Origin: M55B129 sp964506505
GTDB lineage: Bacteria; Bacillota; Dethiobacteria; DTU022
Direction of reading: 5' to 3'
Assembly: GCA_964506505.1 (NCBI GenBank)
Contig: CAZDKY010000035.1
Span: 1 to 54,149 of the forward strand
DNA length: 54,149 nucleotides
Position 1 is the stretch's first letter. Each line of letters starts with the position of its first letter. Of the stretch, positions 17,519 through 27,425 are shown in pieces. The notes below the pieces were generated by a model that worked only from the letters and a program-made list of their open reading frames with translations, searched no databases and had not been told where the DNA came from. The position numbers were made by a program, and so were the translations under genes.

Positions 17519-18376
17519 TCAGCCTCCCTTGTGATCAATGGAACCATTCTGTTTAAAAGTGCTGCGATGGAGGATATACTGTTCGATAACATCCGCAACA
17601 CCATCCCTGCTGTTGGCTGCGGTAACCAGGTCGGCTATTTCAAGTAATTCCGGTTTGGCATTGGCAACGGCCACGCCAAGACCGGCGTAGCTTAACATAT
17701 CCAGATCATTGTGTCCATCACCAAAAGCCAGTATTTCTTCCTGTTTAATACCATTTATTCCGGCCAGCCAACGCAGAGCCTGACCCTTGGTAGCTTTTCG
17801 ATCAGTTATGTCAAGAAAGAATGGGCGGGCCTGCAGCATGGACAGCTTGTCTCCAAAACGGACCTTTAAAACAGAGGCTATTTTATCAAGACTGCCAGCC
17901 GGGCATATTACGCTTATTTTGTCCGGCATTATCTTCCGGCTCTGTAAAAAACGCTGCAGATCACCGGTTATCTGCAGTTTTACATCGGCCAGCTGCCTGT
18001 AGAACCTGGAATGCTCCCCTTCCTCCTTGATATAAATGAGATCATCTGAAAAGAGACTGGCGTAGCAGCCGTTTTCTTCAACCGCCTCGACAACGGCAGC
18101 AGCCATTTCCATAACCAGGGGTTGCCTGAGAATAACTTCTTCGCTTGAAGACATTTTTACCAGGGCTCCGTGGCAATTGATCATCGGGACATCACCATCG
18201 AGACCCAGATCTCTTATAAAGGGGAAACTAGTTCTATACATCCGGCCGGTAGCAATAACAAATAATATTCCCCTGTCTACAGCCTGCCTGATGGCCTGCC
18301 GGTTTCGGACGGAGATCTTTGCTTCATTATTAAGCAGCGTATCGTCAAGATCGGCGGCAATTAATCGAAAGCTCAT
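17519..18376 (-). CDS. Cof-type HAD-IIB phosphatase
   Basis: Haloacid dehalogenase superfamily phosphatase, 285 residues. It has the nucleophile motif DLDDTLLNN (motif I), VIATGR (motif II), a IIB cap, and motif IV FGDGHNDLDMLSYAGLG. Members act on sugar phosphates, flavin phosphates and similar compounds; the substrate is not readable here. The start MSFRLIAADLDD at 18376 has GGAGG 9 bases upstream. The frame runs open to 18904, but that extension overlaps uvrC and is not family-like. It sits between uvrC and rapZ on the same strand. Confidence 0.92.
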   Translation of the reverse strand: MSFRLIAADLDDTLLNNEAKISVRNRQAIRQAVDRGILFVIATGRMYRTSFPFIRDLGLDGDVPMINCHGALVKMSSSEEVILRQPLVMEMAAAVVEAVEENGCYASLFSDDLIYIKEEGEHSRFYRQLADVKLQITGDLQRFLQSRKIMPDKISVICPAGSLDKIASVLKVRFGDKLSMLQARPFFLDITDRKATKGQALRWLAGINGIKQEEILAFGDGHNDLDMLSYAGLGVAVANAKPELLEIADLVTAANSRDGVADVIEQYILHRSTFKQNGSIDHKGG

Positions 18377-18542
18377 TGGTTGATCCTCCGCAGTGTTTTC
18401 CCTTCCAACCACCTGAAATCTTGAAGAGCAGCAGTTGAACGAAAAGGTTTGCTGTGTAGCAATAATAGTATAGCATACACCGCAATTTTGTTCGTGACCA
18501 CATTGTGATCCCTTTTCATGAATACCACTACTTATCGTAAAG

Positions 18543-20408
18543 TCAGATCTTTTTCTTTCCCCTGTGCAGCTCGTTGTAGACAACAGCAGCCAGAGCAGCG
18601 CTGATCCCGGGCACCACCAGCAGCTGTTCCGGTGTTGCCCTTTGAATATCCTCGATACAGCCAAAGTGAGAAAGGATCGCAGCCCTGCGGGTAGGTCCGA
18701 CACCGGGGATATTCTCAAGCTTTGAACGAATTTCGCTGCGTTCTCGCCGCTGCCTGTGGCTGGTGACGGCAAATCGGTGCGCCTCATCACGGATGCGCTG
18801 TAGAAGCTGCAGCAGTGGGTCATCGGGGACCAGGCGCGCTGGCAGTGTTGACTGTTCCATGAACAGACGGTCTGGATTTTTAGCCAGGGCAACCAGGGAA
18901 ACACCTTTCAATCTGGTATCACGTAGTGTTTCTCTGACAACGCGCAGCTGGCCTTTGCCTCCGTCGACCAGGATTAAATCAGGTCGAGGCCACTTCTTCT
19001 TTTTGCTTCGCCTGGTCAGTACTTCCCGCAGGGCTCCGTAATCGTCACCGGCAGGAGCTTCCCTGATATTAAAGTGACGGTAAGCTGCTTTATCCGGCTC
19101 TCCGTTTTGGAAAACGACCATCGCTCCTACGGCCTGACCGCCACGGAGATGAGAAATATCATAGGCTTCTATGCGAGAAGGAGCCTCCGGCAACCTGCAA
19201 AGGTGGGCCAGCTCCTGCAAAGGTTCTTCTATTCTCATCTTCCGGCGTTCTTCCTCTTCCTGGAGGCGCAGAAGGCCGTTGCGCTCGGCCAGTTCAATCA
19301 GTTTTTTCAGGTTACCCCGTCTCGGCTGCCGCAGAGTTACCCTGCGTCCCCGTTTTCCCCACAGCCATTCCCCCAGCAGGTCGGTTTCAGCAGGATTGAC
19401 GGAAAGAACAATTTCAGCAGGTACTTCTTCAGCCCGGTTGTAATAACCTTTGATAAAAGAAGCCATAACTTCATCATCAGCCACATCACCAGTCCCGGAA
19501 AGCGGGAAATGATCCCGGCTCAGCAATTTGCCACCCCTGACCCGAAACAGGTGAACTGCCGTTTTCTTCTCGTGGTGGACCAGGGCAAGTATGTCCCGAT
19601 CAGTTTTATTGGCTGCTGAAAGCATTTTTTGCTGCTGACCGGTAACTTTACGTAAAGACTGCAGCCTGTCTCTCAGGCCGGCGGCTTCTTCGAAATGCTG
19701 AGCAGCTGCCGCCTTTTCCATCTGTTTTTTTAACTTTTTCTCCAGTTCATCATAGCGACCCTGTAAAAAAAGAATTACCTGAGAAACAACCCGATCGTAT
19801 TCAGCGGGGGAAACAGCTTTTCGCCCCCGGCAGGGGGCCAGACAGCGCTTCATCTGGAAATTAAGGCAGGGCCGGCTGGAAGCCGGGCTGCCGTCCAGCG
19901 GCTGCCTGCAGCGGCGGAGAGGAAACACAGAATTTAATAACTGCATAGTTTCTCGAACCGCGCCCACGTCCGTGTAGGGGCCAAAACGAAGCTCCTCCTT
20001 ACCGGGAAACGGCTGATAACGGGCTCTGCGGTTACCCTTCTGGGAAAGCCGCAGCAGCTCGAGACGCGGGTAAAGTTCAGGAGTAATAATTAAATAGGGA
20101 TAATCCTTGTCATCCTTCAACAGAACGTTAAACCGGGGGCTGTATTCCTTGATCAGGTTACACTCGAGAATCAGTGCTTCTACCTCGGAATCAGTCACTA
20201 TATAATCAATATCTTCCCATTTTTCCTGCAGCGATTTCATGCGGGGTGCAGCAGCCCGGCTTTCGACGAGGTAAGAACGAACCCTTCGGTGGAGAGAAAT
20301 GGCTTTCCCGACATAAATAACCCGGCCATGCCCATTTTTAAGGAGGTAAACACCGGGCATATCGGGAAGACGCGATACTTTTTCCCTGAGCTGATTGTTC
20401 ATATTCAT
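18543..20408 (-). CDS. uvrC: Excinuclease ABC subunit C
   Basis: Makes both incisions in nucleotide excision repair after loading by UvrB. Domains: N-terminal GIY-YIG nuclease (GVYLLKNGHGRVIYVGKA), a Cys-containing insert (CLNFQMKRCLAPC), the UVR motif (AAAAQHFEEAAGLRDRLQSL), the RNase H-like 5'-nuclease (RIEAYDISHLRG, LILVDGGKGQL), and a tandem helix-hairpin-helix at the C-terminus (NIPGVGPTRRAAIL, VVPGISAALAA). About 621 residues from the ATG at 20408. Start choice is uncertain (another ATG two codons later, a TTG upstream; the SD is weak). It is third in the uvrB-uvrA-uvrC series, 64 bases after uvrA. Confidence 0.97.
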   Translation of the reverse strand: MNMNNQLREKVSRLPDMPGVYLLKNGHGRVIYVGKAISLHRRVRSYLVESRAAAPRMKSLQEKWEDIDYIVTDSEVEALILECNLIKEYSPRFNVLLKDDKDYPYLIITPELYPRLELLRLSQKGNRRARYQPFPGKEELRFGPYTDVGAVRETMQLLNSVFPLRRCRQPLDGSPASSRPCLNFQMKRCLAPCRGRKAVSPAEYDRVVSQVILFLQGRYDELEKKLKKQMEKAAAAQHFEEAAGLRDRLQSLRKVTGQQQKMLSAANKTDRDILALVHHEKKTAVHLFRVRGGKLLSRDHFPLSGTGDVADDEVMASFIKGYYNRAEEVPAEIVLSVNPAETDLLGEWLWGKRGRRVTLRQPRRGNLKKLIELAERNGLLRLQEEEERRKMRIEEPLQELAHLCRLPEAPSRIEAYDISHLRGGQAVGAMVVFQNGEPDKAAYRHFNIREAPAGDDYGALREVLTRRSKKKKWPRPDLILVDGGKGQLRVVRETLRDTRLKGVSLVALAKNPDRLFMEQSTLPARLVPDDPLLQLLQRIRDEAHRFAVTSHRQRRERSEIRSKLENIPGVGPTRRAAILSHFGCIEDIQRATPEQLLVVPGISAALAAVVYNELHRGKKKI

Positions 20409-20472
20409 TCCGCACAATTTAATTGCGCCAATCCTGCCTTTTCATGTGATCCGGAAAACCATTTTATATTTT

Positions 20473-23340
20473 TTATGGAGCGGCGGTCTTTTTCCTTCCT
20501 TTACGGGTTTTGACCCGCTTGCCTGAAAGATGTGAAAGTATACCAACCAGCCACTGCCCTGTATAAGAACTGCTGCAAGCGGCAACTTCTTCCGGCGAAC
20601 CGGCAGCCACTACTTCCCCGCCACCGTCACCGCCTTCGGGACCCAGATCAATAAGATAATCGGCCCGCTTGAGTACTTCAAGATTATGCTCAATTACAAC
20701 TACCGTATTGCCGTTCTCAACAAGCCTTTCCAGGATTTTAAGTAACTTCTTGATATCATCCAGGTGAAGTCCGGTCGTCGGCTCATCAAGAATGTAAAGG
20801 CTGCGTCCGTTGCTGCGCCTGGAAAGCTCCGTGGCCAGCTTGACCCGCTGAGCTTCACCACCGGAAAGGGTGGTCGCCGGCTGGCCGAGGCGAATATACC
20901 CGAGGCCTACGTCATATAGCACCTGCAGCTTACGCTGCAGTTTCGGGATGGCGGCGAAAAATTCAAGGGCTTCTTCAACCGTCATATTCAGAACGTCGGC
21001 AATATTTTTCCCCTTGTAACGCACTTCCAGGGTTTCACGGTTATATCTTTTACCACGGCAGACTTCACAGGGAATGTATACATCCGGTAAAAAATGCATT
21101 TCAATCCTTAGGATGCCGTCCCCCCGGCACGCTTCACAGCGGCCTCCCTTTACATTGAAGCTGAAACGACCGGGCCGGTAACCGCGGCGGCGGGCTTCCG
21201 GTGTTTTGGCATAAATTTCGCGGATGCCGTCGAACAAACCGGTATAGGTAGCCGGATTGGAACGAGGGGTACGGCCTATTGGCGACTGATCAATTTCAAT
21301 CACCTTGTCCAGGTGTTCTACTCCCTCCAGGCCTGCATGTTCACCGGCTTGCTGATGGGAACGGTGCAGGATGCGGGATAGAGAGCGAGCCAGGATTTCA
21401 TTGATCAAAGTACTCTTCCCCGATCCTGACACTCCGGCCACACAGACAAAGAGCCCCAGGGGGATGCCTACGTCAATGTTTTTCAGGTTGTGCTCGCGGG
21501 CACCGCGGATCCGGAGCCAGCGATCATTAGCCCGGCGCCTTTTTTCCGGAAGAGGCACGCTGCGCCTGCCGGCCAGATAATCACCGGTTATTGAAGAAGG
21601 CTCGGCCATAATATCATCGATGGATCCCTGGGCTACAATTTTGCCCCCGCTTTCCCCCGCCCCCGGACCGATGTCGACAATCTCATCGGCACTACGGATG
21701 GTTTCCTCATCATGCTCCACTACCAGTACTGTGTTACCCAGATCACGAAGTGCTTTCAGGGTTTCGATTAACCTGGCATTATCACGCTGGTGCAAACCAA
21801 TGCTCGGCTCGTCAAGAATGTAAATAACACCGGTCAATCCGGATCCGATCTGGGTAGCCAGCCTGATCCGCTGTGCTTCGCCTCCGGAAAGAGTTGCCGC
21901 TGCTCGATCAAGGGTCAAGTATTGCAGCCCCACATTGCGCAAAAATTGTAGCCGCTCGGTAATTTCTTTGAGCACCTGTCTGGCAATTTGCGCTTCCCGC
22001 GGTGTGATTGTGAGCCGGTCAAAAAAGTTTGAGACTTCTTCAACAGTCATGGCAGTTAAATCGGCAATGTTGGTATCGTTAACCAAAACAGCCAGGCTGG
22101 CTGGTTTCAACCGCTTCCCTTCACAAGCCGGGCAAATTTTTACCTCCATATAGCGCTCAAGTTCACTGCGCATATCCTCGGATGAGGTTTCCGCATAACG
22201 TCTTTCCATCAGTTTAAGAATACCGGGGAACGCCTTGCGATAAAAGCGTACTCTTTTAAAAAAGTTAACATAACGGAAATTAATTATCTCCGGAGATCCG
22301 TATAGCAGCTTGTTCTTTTCCTCCAGGCTGAGATCCTTAAACGGTTTTTTAAGATCAATATCCCATGCTTTCGCCGCCGATTCGAGGAACTGCTGATAAT
22401 AATTACGACCTGACCAGGGCTGTACTGCTCCTTCCGCCAGTGACAATTCGGGATTGGGAATGACCAGCTCGGCAGAAAATTCCGCTTTTGTTCCAAGACC
22501 GCCGCATCCAGGACAGGCCCCATAAGGTGTGTTAAAAGAAAAAATTCGCGGGCTGATCTCTTCAAAGCTGAAGCCGCATTCGGGACAGGCAAAGTTTTCG
22601 CTAAATATCAGCTCAGTTCCGCCGACTTCTTCAACCAGAACCAGTCCCTCACTCAATTTGAGGGCTGTTTCCAGTGAATCGGCAAGACGAGACTGGATCC
22701 CTTCACGAATTACCAGGCGGTCAACTACAACTTCAATGTTATGCTTCTTCTGCTTGTTGAGGGTTATCTCTTCCTCGAGATCGCGAACCTCACTGTCAAC
22801 TCTGACCCTGACATAACCTTTGCGACGCATCTCTTCAAATAAAGTTGAATATTCACCTTTACGGCTCCGCACGAGCGGTGCAGGCACCTGAATGCGTGTA
22901 TCCTGCGGCATGTCAACAATTTGATCGACCATCTGCTGAACGGTCTGCTGGCTGATAGGTTTGTGGCAATTCGGGCAATAAGGATGGCCAATACGGGCGT
23001 AAAGCAGGCGGATATAATCATATATTTCGGTAACGGTCCCCACCGTGGAACGGGGATTGCGGGATGCAGTTTTCTGATCAATGGAAATGGCCGGTGACAA
23101 TCCCTCAATCTGGTCGACATCCGGCTTGTCCATCTGGCCGAGAAACTGGCGGGCGTAGGCAGATAAAGATTCCACGTAACGCCTCTGTCCCTCGGCATAA
23201 ATTGTATCGAAGGCAAGGGATGATTTACCCGAACCACTGAGGCCGGTAAAAACAATTAATTTATTGCGGGGAAGAGTGAGGTTGATATTTTTAAGATTGT
23301 GTTCTTTCGCCCCGCGGATGACGATATTTCCGGCTGTCAA
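20473..23340 (-). CDS. uvrA: Excinuclease ABC subunit A
   Basis: Damage-recognition ATPase of nucleotide excision repair. 955 residues with two ABC ATPase modules: Walker A GLSGSGKSSLAFDT near the N-terminus and GVSGSGKSTLINEIL in the second half, with matching LSGGEAQRIRLA and LSGGEAQRVKLA signatures. Zinc-binding CxxC pairs are seen (CPNCHKPI, CPECGF...CPGCGG, CEACRGDG...CEVCRGKR). TTG start at 23340 with AGGAGG about 11-12 bases upstream. It lies 18 bases after uvrB, so the two are co-transcribed. Confidence 0.98.
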   Translation of the reverse strand: MTAGNIVIRGAKEHNLKNINLTLPRNKLIVFTGLSGSGKSSLAFDTIYAEGQRRYVESLSAYARQFLGQMDKPDVDQIEGLSPAISIDQKTASRNPRSTVGTVTEIYDYIRLLYARIGHPYCPNCHKPISQQTVQQMVDQIVDMPQDTRIQVPAPLVRSRKGEYSTLFEEMRRKGYVRVRVDSEVRDLEEEITLNKQKKHNIEVVVDRLVIREGIQSRLADSLETALKLSEGLVLVEEVGGTELIFSENFACPECGFSFEEISPRIFSFNTPYGACPGCGGLGTKAEFSAELVIPNPELSLAEGAVQPWSGRNYYQQFLESAAKAWDIDLKKPFKDLSLEEKNKLLYGSPEIINFRYVNFFKRVRFYRKAFPGILKLMERRYAETSSEDMRSELERYMEVKICPACEGKRLKPASLAVLVNDTNIADLTAMTVEEVSNFFDRLTITPREAQIARQVLKEITERLQFLRNVGLQYLTLDRAAATLSGGEAQRIRLATQIGSGLTGVIYILDEPSIGLHQRDNARLIETLKALRDLGNTVLVVEHDEETIRSADEIVDIGPGAGESGGKIVAQGSIDDIMAEPSSITGDYLAGRRSVPLPEKRRRANDRWLRIRGAREHNLKNIDVGIPLGLFVCVAGVSGSGKSTLINEILARSLSRILHRSHQQAGEHAGLEGVEHLDKVIEIDQSPIGRTPRSNPATYTGLFDGIREIYAKTPEARRRGYRPGRFSFNVKGGRCEACRGDGILRIEMHFLPDVYIPCEVCRGKRYNRETLEVRYKGKNIADVLNMTVEEALEFFAAIPKLQRKLQVLYDVGLGYIRLGQPATTLSGGEAQRVKLATELSRRSNGRSLYILDEPTTGLHLDDIKKLLKILERLVENGNTVVVIEHNLEVLKRADYLIDLGPEGGDGGGEVVAAGSPEEVAACSSSYTGQWLVGILSHLSGKRVKTRKGRKKTAAP

Positions 23341-23358
23341 GTCTGTCAGCTCCTCCTG

Positions 23359-25341
23359 TTATTGGCCCTTTTCCAGCTCAAAAATCATATCACGCAGCTC
23401 CGCAGCCCGCTCAAAAGCCAGCTCCCGTGAAGCACGGAGCATCTCTTTACGCAGCTTGTTTACTGTTTTGCGCCTTTCAGCCACCGGTATGTTTTTTAAA
23501 TCTTCTTCCATGTACCGCCCTTCCTCTTCGGCGGCGGCAGTCGCTTCGATCAGGGAATGGATCGGTTTGACAATGGTCCGGGGAACAATGCCGTGTTCCT
23601 TGTTAAAAAGGATCTGTTTCTGGCGGCGCCTATCTGTTTCATCAATCGCCCGGCGCATCGACGGGGTTATTTCTTCGGCATACATGATCACACGTCCCTC
23701 GGTGTTGCGGGCAGTACGGCCAATTGTCTGAATCAGCGATCGCTCCGAACGCAGGAAGCCTTCCTTGTCGGCGTCAAGAATAGCCACCAGGGTAACCTCG
23801 GGCAGGTCAAGCCCTTCCCGCAGCAGGTTGATACCGATCAAAACATCAAACTCGCCAAGCCGCAGCCCCCTGATAATGGACATCCTTTCCAGAGCGTTTA
23901 TATCGGAATGCATGTAACGCACTTTTACACCCATATTTCGGTAATAATCTGTTAAATCTTCGGCCATCCTTTTAGTCATCGTCGTCACCAGAACCCGCTG
24001 CCCGGCCTCGGCCCTCCGCCTGATTTCACCATAGAGTTCATCCACCTGCCCCTCCACCGGCCTGACTTCAACGAGCGGGTCAACGAGACCTGTAGGACGA
24101 ATAATCTGTTCAACCACCGCTTCAGTGTGCTCCAGTTCCCACGGTCCGGGGGTAGCTGATACAAAAATTGCCTGATTGACCAGTTTTTCAAATTCAGCAA
24201 AACGCAGCGGGCGGTTGTCCAGGGCCGACGGCAACCTGAATCCGTACTCCACCAAATTTGTTTTGCGTGACAAATCGCCGTGATACATCCCGTTAATCTG
24301 GGGAATGGTAATATGAGATTCATCAATTACCACAAGCATATCATCCGGAAAATAATCCAGCAGGGTGGCCGGACGACTGCCGGCCGGCCTTCCGTCAAGG
24401 TGGCGTGAATAATTTTCAATGCCGCTGCAGAACCCCATCTCCTGGAGCATTTCCAGATCAAAGAGGGTTCGCTGTTCCAGGCGCTGGGCCTCGAGCAGTT
24501 TATCCCGGCTCCTGAAATAAGTTAGCCTCTCTACCAGTTCCGCCTCGATGGCGGCAATGGCCCGCTTTAACTGATCAGGTGCCGTTACATAATGGGTCGC
24601 CGGAAAGATCGCGACATGAGCCCTTTCTCCAGTCACTTTGCCGCTGACAAGGTCGATTTCCCGCAGCCTTTCAATTTCGTCTCCGAAGAGCTCTACCCTC
24701 AGGGCAGCTTCCGAAAATGAAGCCGGTATTATTTCAAGAACATCACCCCGGACCCGGAAAGTCCCTCGATGGAAATCAATCTCATTTCTTTCATAGTGTA
24801 TTTCCACCAGGCGCTCGATGATCTGATCTCGACTGATCCGGGCTCCAGGCCTCAGCGAAAGGACCTGATCCCTGTATTCCTGGGGAGAACCGAGACCGTA
24901 AATGCAGGACACGGAAGCGACAATGATAACATCCGATCTTTCCAGCAGGGCACTGGTTGCAGAATGCCGCAGTTTATCTATTTCATCGTTGATCGATGAA
25001 TCTTTTTCGATGTAGGTGTCGCTCGAGGGCAGGTACGCCTCCGGCTGGTAATAATCATAATAACTGATAAAGTACTCGACCGCATTATCCGGAAAAAGCT
25101 CCTTAAACTCGCTGCACAGCTGGGCAGCCAAAATCTTGTTCGGAGCCACCACCAGCGTCGGACGCTGTACCCGTTCGATAACGTTGGCAATAGTAAAAGT
25201 TTTCCCTGAGCCGGTTACTCCCAGAAGGGTCTGGTAACGGGAGCCCCGGTACAAACCTTGCACCAGGGCTTCGATAGCTTCCGGCTGGTCCCCGGAAGGC
25301 CGATGGTCAGCTTTAATTTTCAAAATGCCGCTGTTGCTCAA
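23359..25341 (-). CDS. uvrB: Excinuclease ABC subunit B
   Basis: Helicase-like subunit that verifies damage and hands DNA to UvrC. 660 residues. Walker A is GVTGSGKTFTIANV, the beta-hairpin is YDYYQPEAYLPSSDTYIEKD, the DEAD-like box is VVIDESH, motif VI is QTIGRTARN, and a C-terminal UVR motif (REMLRASRELAFERAAELRD) binds UvrA and UvrC. TTG start with GGGAGG 7 bases upstream. It has its own promoter region with a LexA-like box at 25380-25393, consistent with SOS control. Confidence 0.98.
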   Translation of the reverse strand: MSNSGILKIKADHRPSGDQPEAIEALVQGLYRGSRYQTLLGVTGSGKTFTIANVIERVQRPTLVVAPNKILAAQLCSEFKELFPDNAVEYFISYYDYYQPEAYLPSSDTYIEKDSSINDEIDKLRHSATSALLERSDVIIVASVSCIYGLGSPQEYRDQVLSLRPGARISRDQIIERLVEIHYERNEIDFHRGTFRVRGDVLEIIPASFSEAALRVELFGDEIERLREIDLVSGKVTGERAHVAIFPATHYVTAPDQLKRAIAAIEAELVERLTYFRSRDKLLEAQRLEQRTLFDLEMLQEMGFCSGIENYSRHLDGRPAGSRPATLLDYFPDDMLVVIDESHITIPQINGMYHGDLSRKTNLVEYGFRLPSALDNRPLRFAEFEKLVNQAIFVSATPGPWELEHTEAVVEQIIRPTGLVDPLVEVRPVEGQVDELYGEIRRRAEAGQRVLVTTMTKRMAEDLTDYYRNMGVKVRYMHSDINALERMSIIRGLRLGEFDVLIGINLLREGLDLPEVTLVAILDADKEGFLRSERSLIQTIGRTARNTEGRVIMYAEEITPSMRRAIDETDRRRQKQILFNKEHGIVPRTIVKPIHSLIEATAAAEEEGRYMEEDLKNIPVAERRKTVNKLRKEMLRASRELAFERAAELRDMIFELEKGQ

Positions 25342-25376
25342 GATAAAACCTCCCGCCAGCAGCGTTTTAGCAATGA

Positions 25377-25405
25377 ATAAGACCGCATGTTCGCTTTTGT
25401 GTCAA
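25377..25405 (-). promoter_or_regulatory. Probable uvrB promoter with LexA-like (SOS) box
   Basis: On the minus strand TTGACA (25405-25400) is followed after 17 bases by TCTTAT (25382-25377, 4 of 6 to the -10 consensus). Between them, plus-strand 25380-25393 reads AGACCGCATGTTCG, which matches the Gram-positive LexA consensus CGAAC-N4-GTTCG at 8 of 10 informative positions, with one half-site perfect. The position between -35 and -10 fits a repressor site. uvrB is a known SOS gene in Firmicutes. Confidence 0.5.
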
Positions 25406-25422
25406 GGTTCATTATAACACAA

Positions 25423-25989
25423 TCAGGAGGAAGGAAAAATCTCTGCGATGATAATAGTAAGACCGATTATTATGAAAAGAGTGGAGGAAACAAAGCGAAT
25501 ATAACGGGGATTGATTTTCGCCAAAAAACGGCTGCCCACAAAAACAGCCAGGAGGTGATTTAGAAACATGGCCGCCATCGCCCCACCAAAAACAGCCAGG
25601 GGATAACCAAAACCGGCAACAAGAAAAACGGCAGCCAGCTGGGTTTTATCACCAAACTCGGCGGCAAAAACCATAACCATAGTTTGGAAAAATCCTTCCC
25701 TGCCGCGGCATTCTGCCGGTCGTTCATCGTCGGACCGATAATTGTATAAACCCATTACAATAAAAACGAGACCGGCTATCATCACAATCAGGGTATGAGG
25801 AACAACAGAAACGATGTAATCACCAACCACCACAGCCAGGCCGAGAACTGCAGCCAGAGCTACCATTGCCCCCGCCAGCACCTGCAGGGGCGGGTAACAG
25901 GATGCCATGGTCAGGGAAATCAGCTGTGATTTATCGCCCATTTCAGCAACAAACATTGTAACAAATGCAGCAGATGCAGCGACAAGCAA
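25423..25989 (-). CDS. GDT1/TMEM165 family (UPF0016) cation transporter
   Basis: Membrane protein of 188 residues with six predicted helices in two halves. Each half carries the family signature: EMGDKSQLISLT near the N-terminus and EFGDKTQLAAVF in the second half. Family members move Mn2+ or Ca2+ across membranes, and bacterial members are linked to manganese export. TTG start with GGAGGTG 8 bases upstream; a near ATG is out of frame. Only 65 bases separate it from the upstream PDZ gene, too few for the manganese riboswitch that often controls this family. Confidence 0.88.
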   Translation of the reverse strand: MLVAASAAFVTMFVAEMGDKSQLISLTMASCYPPLQVLAGAMVALAAVLGLAVVVGDYIVSVVPHTLIVMIAGLVFIVMGLYNYRSDDERPAECRGREGFFQTMVMVFAAEFGDKTQLAAVFLVAGFGYPLAVFGGAMAAMFLNHLLAVFVGSRFLAKINPRYIRFVSSTLFIIIGLTIIIAEIFPSS

Positions 25990-26054
25990 TCATTACACCT
26001 CCATCGATAAGGCCGGGCTGCAGATTCGGAATCGGCCAAACGATGATAATATGC

Positions 26055-27425
26055 TTATTTAAATATTCTTTCTTTCCATTTGTTCAGCCATTTGGAAGAT
26101 CTACCCTGTTTCATGACCAGAAATATTTTTGAATCGGCAGGAGGAGCAGGAATCAAACCCAGGGCAGCACAGCGATGCAGCAGTGGATGGTTAAACGTTT
26201 GCCGGTTTCTTTCCATTTTGCCATTTAAAAAGCCATCCCTGGTCGGAGAAGAACGTTTTTTCAGAACGACCGAAAAGGATTCCCCTTTTCTTTCCCCTTC
26301 AATAAAAATCATAAAATAGCTATCATCAATTTTCTGCAGCAGATCAGGGTTTCCGGTAACCTGCTGCCCGTTGATTTTCGTAATAAGATCTCCTTCCCGG
26401 AGACCCGCATCATCAGCAGGGCTGGCAGGCAGAACCATCATTACTGACACACCATATGGCCCCTCCCTGTAAAGAGGAGGCCGGTTATTTTCCTGCCTGT
26501 TTCCGTAGAGAATTAAAAGTTCGTGCCCCAGGGGAGCAAAAATCACTCCAGGTAAAACGAGAAAGGAATAATACTCTGAACCAACCGCCAGACATAGAAG
26601 AATGACGCTGTAAAGAGCAAGCCACACTGCAGACGACACTGTCTTTTCTCTCGGTGCCGTAGATAGGGCTATATCGGCATAGCCGAGACCGGCTGCCACG
26701 GGAATGATCATGTACTGCAGGCTCTCTCCCGTTCCAGGCTGCAGGGTTGACTGAATGATGGGCCACCAATCCGGCATGCTAACGCCAACAATTTCAACCT
26801 CCGGAACAACGGCAACCAGCAGGGCAACCAGGGGTAAGGGCCAGAACCGCTGCAGTATGTGTGCACCAACCACTTTCCCATCACTCTGTTTGAGATAAAC
26901 CGGGCTGCTTCCCAAATGTCCACTAACATAAATCAGCAAAGCCTCAACCAGGTGAAGGAGGCCGATTAAAACCAGCAGAGCAGGGATGTGGATCATGAGA
27001 AGATTGTCAATGATAAAATTTTCCGTCACTACAGGAAAAAGAGGAACCAAAATATGCCGGAATAAAATCACGAAAGCGGAAACTATTCCACCGGCATAAG
27101 AAAAGCACAGATAGCGGGGGTTGATCAGCAGTAAAAGCAGGGCTACAGGCCAGAGAAAATAGAGACCGATCTGTTCCAGGGAAAGCCCGAGCAAAACCAG
27201 AATAATACTGGCTGCAAAACCACCCAGGGCTCCAAAACCTAACGCGGTAATCATCTGCCTGCCAATGGGATTGATCGTTCTGCCAAATAATTTTTCTTCC
27301 CTGCTGGCCAACCGCCTGTACTGCATGTAAACCAAAAGCAGCACAAGCCAGAATATGGGCATAACCAGCGTCAGGGCAAAAGTTGTCAAAAAAATACGGC
27401 ACATTTCGAGCAGTGCGTCCATCAT
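26055..27425 (-). CDS. Polytopic membrane protein with C-terminal PDZ domain
   Basis: 456 residues. The first roughly 300 contain about eight hydrophobic segments (for example FALTLVMPIFWLVLLLVYM and LLVLIGLLHLVEALLIYV). A PDZ domain follows (PYGVSVMMVLPASPADDAGL, then REGDLITKINGQQV), and then a short basic tail. Its ATG overlaps the ctpA stop (TAATG), so it is translationally coupled to the CtpA protease. Proteins of this layout next to ctpA are common in Clostridia and resemble the division-site protein MinJ in architecture. A scaffold or protease-partner role is an inference; the exact function is unknown. Confidence 0.75.
   Translation of the reverse strand: MMDALLEMCRIFLTTFALTLVMPIFWLVLLLVYMQYRRLASREEKLFGRTINPIGRQMITALGFGALGGFAASIILVLLGLSLEQIGLYFLWPVALLLLLINPRYLCFSYAGGIVSAFVILFRHILVPLFPVVTENFIIDNLLMIHIPALLVLIGLLHLVEALLIYVSGHLGSSPVYLKQSDGKVVGAHILQRFWPLPLVALLVAVVPEVEIVGVSMPDWWPIIQSTLQPGTGESLQYMIIPVAAGLGYADIALSTAPREKTVSSAVWLALYSVILLCLAVGSEYYSFLVLPGVIFAPLGHELLILYGNRQENNRPPLYREGPYGVSVMMVLPASPADDAGLREGDLITKINGQQVTGNPDLLQKIDDSYFMIFIEGERKGESFSVVLKKRSSPTRDGFLNGKMERNRQTFNHPLLHRCAALGLIPAPPADSKIFLVMKQGRSSKWLNKWKERIFK

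Noticed and set aside
18377..18904. N-terminal extension of the Cof-type phosphatase
   Set aside because: It overlaps the uvrC coding region and lacks family similarity; a good SD and start lie at 18376.
25990..26054. Manganese (yybP-ykoY) riboswitch before the GDT1-type transporter
   Set aside because: Only 65 bases lie between the genes, too few for the aptamer, and no matching motif is seen.
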